NCBI GenBank assembly: GCA_021234535.1
Contig: CM037836.1
Coordinates: 16,723,111-16,787,110 of the forward strand
From: Stichopus chloronotus
Lineage: Eukaryota; Echinodermata; Holothuroidea; Aspidochirotida; Stichopodidae
Direction: 5' to 3'
Length of the DNA: 64,000 nt
The translations under genes and the position numbers were made by a program. The number at the start of each line of letters is the position of its first letter. The stretch's first letter is position 1. Of the stretch, positions 61,801 through 64,000 are shown in pieces. The notes under the pieces are model-generated. The model worked only from the letters and a program-made list of their open reading frames with translations, did no database searches and was not told the origin of the DNA.

Positions 61801-63778
61801 CATCAAACTAACTAGGCCCATGACAAATGTATTCGCACACCATGGTCTGTCTTTACGAACCCGTGGTGGGATGTGCGTATAAGGCTCAGTTTAGTGTCTG
61901 ATAGTTCAACTCATCTGCTTTTAGCACATTTCAAGTCACAAAGATGTTGTCGCGAGAAAGCTGAATGACGTCACATTGCTCAGGAAATATGCGAGTCTCA
62001 TTAAAATTTATAGATTTCACCAAGTCACGCAGTTACATACAGATTTGCATTGAAAGTTACTGTCACATGGCTACAGGCTTTCTATAAGCGTGTTTTGACC
62101 ACTCTAAACTAACAAGGAGTTGACATATAAAAGAAGACATTAGAAAGGAAGTTTGAACTGAATTATACTTACATCATGTGGATTAATGAGGATGAAATAG
62201 GTAAACTAAGTATACGTGAATGTGCACGTGTGAATGGTAAGCGATAATTAGTGCTAGTGGTGCTTGGTGGGAAAGTGTGGGTTTGTAGGGTTGCGAAAGG
62301 TTACCTTCCCGTAGGTCGGCTAGTGGGAGCGGTTTTTGCAACTTGGCGTGTAAGTGAGCTTTCATTGTAGCTTGCCTATGTAGGAATGATATAGGGTAGA
62401 GAGAGGAACGGTTTATACAAGTAATTAGCTGGTAGCGAATTAGGTAAAACAGGCAACCAACGAATGGTGCATGACATATCCACAGTAACTGGAACAGTAC
62501 AGTTACCCAAGGCGACGGATTCCACGGTAACTTTAAGAAAGAGTATATTTGAGTGAGACACAAAAAAATCTGTAGATCAACCGAACGGTGTTGAATGTAT
62601 GTCGTCTCCATAAACACTCCGCCGGGCAAACTAATTGTTGCAACTTAACTAAGGAACGAGCATATATGAATTAGAATCCCTTCTAGTCGGATGGGTGGGG
62701 TAAAATTATAGCAATCATAGAACACAATATACAGAAACGGCTCAACCAGAGTAGGGCGGACGTAACGATCAGAAGACTAGTTTGTAGCAACACAGAATAA
62801 AAAAGGAAAAGACCGAGCAACACAGGAAGAAAGTAGCAGACTGAACATAACCTACAAAAGGATACTCCCGAAATGCAGATAGGCATAACAACAACAATCT
62901 TAATCATTACAGGGAAATGTTGTCAAATTAACCAAAATAAAAGTGTTGCACATTGTTACGAAATAGTCTGTTTATATTAAATATTTATCAATAGAGATGT
63001 GTACATTCCAAACCTTTCATATTGCAAACAAGGGTCACGCTACATGACCCGTCCTGGGTAGAGTTACACTTACATATGTTAGTAAAATAATTCTGTAGGA
63101 ATCTCGTAAGACAATACATGAATTTCCTGCTCAGGAACAATCATGACTGGAATCTGAATCCGGCAGTGTATAACACGACTTGAATTGTATCTCGCGTTAG
63201 CACTCTCGAAGCAACTGTTGCTTCCTGCAACTTTTGCGAACAGCCAAACTACCTACTAGAGATGACATCTCTCAACTACATAAATTGCAGCACCAACGAG
63301 CCGTCATAATGACTACGCTACTGGAGAGAACCATCTGTGGAAAATTGTAATCGTCACAGTTGAAACATGTCCAGGATATTCTTGCCAGGGCCCAAATAAT
63401 GACAAAACTACAGCTACCAGGACATACGAAAATCTGCCAAGAGATGGCATTGGCGCGTTGATGAAAGTAACAGCGATATCCGGAATTGCTGCATTTGATA
63501 AACTGAAGATAATGTTTCAGCCTGTATCCACTGCACTGGAAAAAAAAAAGAATGCTGGTGTACTATTGAGTTATGACTATCACAGAAGGTGTTTTAACAA
63601 TCATGAACAAATTCGATCTGAATGATATGCAACCAAGTGGGACAGAAGTCAATAATGTTATGAATGCTAATTTTCAAAAATGGAACCTTTATGATATGAA
63701 CCTTATTGATATCCTGTAAATGATTCTAGGGAGCTATAAAATTGCCTATTAGTTTCCTGTCTGAGAGATTGTCAGCTC
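58858..63778. repeat. Segmental duplication, copy B
   Basis: Same order and orientation as 41985-45855. Longer than copy A because of the inverted-repeat insertion at 59511-60784, and it lacks the ~510 bp seen in copy A. Starts about 640 bases after the locus 3 stop. No conserved ORF. Confidence 0.8.
59511..60784. mobile_element. 1.27 kb inverted-repeat element inserted in copy B
   Basis: Ends are ACGGAGTGCCAAGTGTATCA (59511-59530) and its exact reverse complement (60765-60784). Inverted similarity continues inward for roughly 200 bases, with tandem TTTCTGATATACTGGAT-type motifs. Flanks GCTTACTT (59503-59510) and ACTTACTT (60785-60792) are a near-perfect 8-bp target-site duplication. The corresponding place in copy A (about 42650) has no insertion. 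An 8-bp duplication suggests an hAT-like transposase; no transposase is encoded. Confidence 0.75.
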
Positions 63779-64000
63779 TAAGACAGGAAATTAGTGACAA
63801 TTTATTTTTTTTTAGTTTGTTAGTTCTTTACACAACGACATTGTTTCATGTTATAAAGGTCAATGTCCTTTACGAAACGTTTCATCTGTGATCAGGCAGA
63901 ACCCCCCCCCCCGCAGAGAAATTTTAGGAACGCTATCAAAGATGATAAAAATAAAGGGCAACAAAGAATAAAACTAAGACGGAACAAATTAACAACATTG
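63779..64000. other. Right edge of window
   Basis: No feature beyond a short poly-C run near 63901. Confidence 0.4.

Noticed and set aside
62183..62629. 148-codon minus-strand ORF in duplication copy B
   Set aside because: The equivalent frame in copy A (44649-44948 region) is not conserved, which argues against coding.

Overview
This window is eukaryotic: AT-rich DNA in which short extracellular-domain exons sit between long introns with ordinary GT...AG borders, in a dense background of transposon remnants. Hyalin-repeat (HYR) and fibronectin type III (FN3) exons, together with Penelope-like and LINE retroelement fragments, fit a marine invertebrate deuterostome. An echinoderm, possibly a sea cucumber, is my best guess, but the species cannot be proved from the sequence. 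I see no bacterial genes, CRISPR array, rRNA or convincing tRNA.

The genic content is a head-to-tail array of three related plus-strand loci. Locus 1 (871-10969, left end probably outside the window) has six HYR exons, two of them broken, followed by three FN3 exons and a stop. Locus 2 (21043-30029) has a signal-peptide exon, a cysteine-rich exon of a type I do not recognise, and four FN3 exons; the last FN3 exon carries an apparent frameshift. Locus 3 (48066-58219) has a signal-peptide exon, a diverged version of the same cysteine-rich exon, and three FN3 exons; the first of these has a splice-phase mismatch. Nearly all internal exons begin and end in phase 1, so they can be shuffled, duplicated or skipped without changing frame. 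The last three FN3 exons (here called FN3-A, FN3-B and FN3-C) are recognisably the same triad in all three loci. No transmembrane segment or kinase/phosphatase domain follows, so the products look secreted.

Region by region: 1-6.0 kb holds the HYR exons, including a duplicated two-exon cassette. 6.0-9.5 kb is an intron with a TIR-bearing repeat. 9.5-11 kb holds the locus 1 FN3 triad. 11-21 kb is intergenic, with a TTAA-flanked MITE, a decayed Penelope-like element and a decayed LINE interrupted by a fold-back repeat. 21-30 kb is locus 2. 30-48 kb is intergenic, with a GC-rich repeat, a fold-back element, a long TA microsatellite, the first copy of a roughly 4 kb segmental duplication, and a decayed GIY-YIG retroelement end. 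48-58 kb is locus 3; its first intron carries an approximately 158-bp tandem array and an open GIY-YIG ORF. 58.9-63.8 kb is the second copy of the segmental duplication, split by a 1.27 kb inverted-repeat insertion.

The best candidate for something undescribed is the gene family itself: tandem secreted FN3 proteins with interchangeable N-terminal modules (HYR repeats in one, a cysteine-rich domain in two). Their function cannot be read from sequence; extracellular adhesion, matrix or recognition roles are inference only. Protein comparisons and percentages were made by eye.
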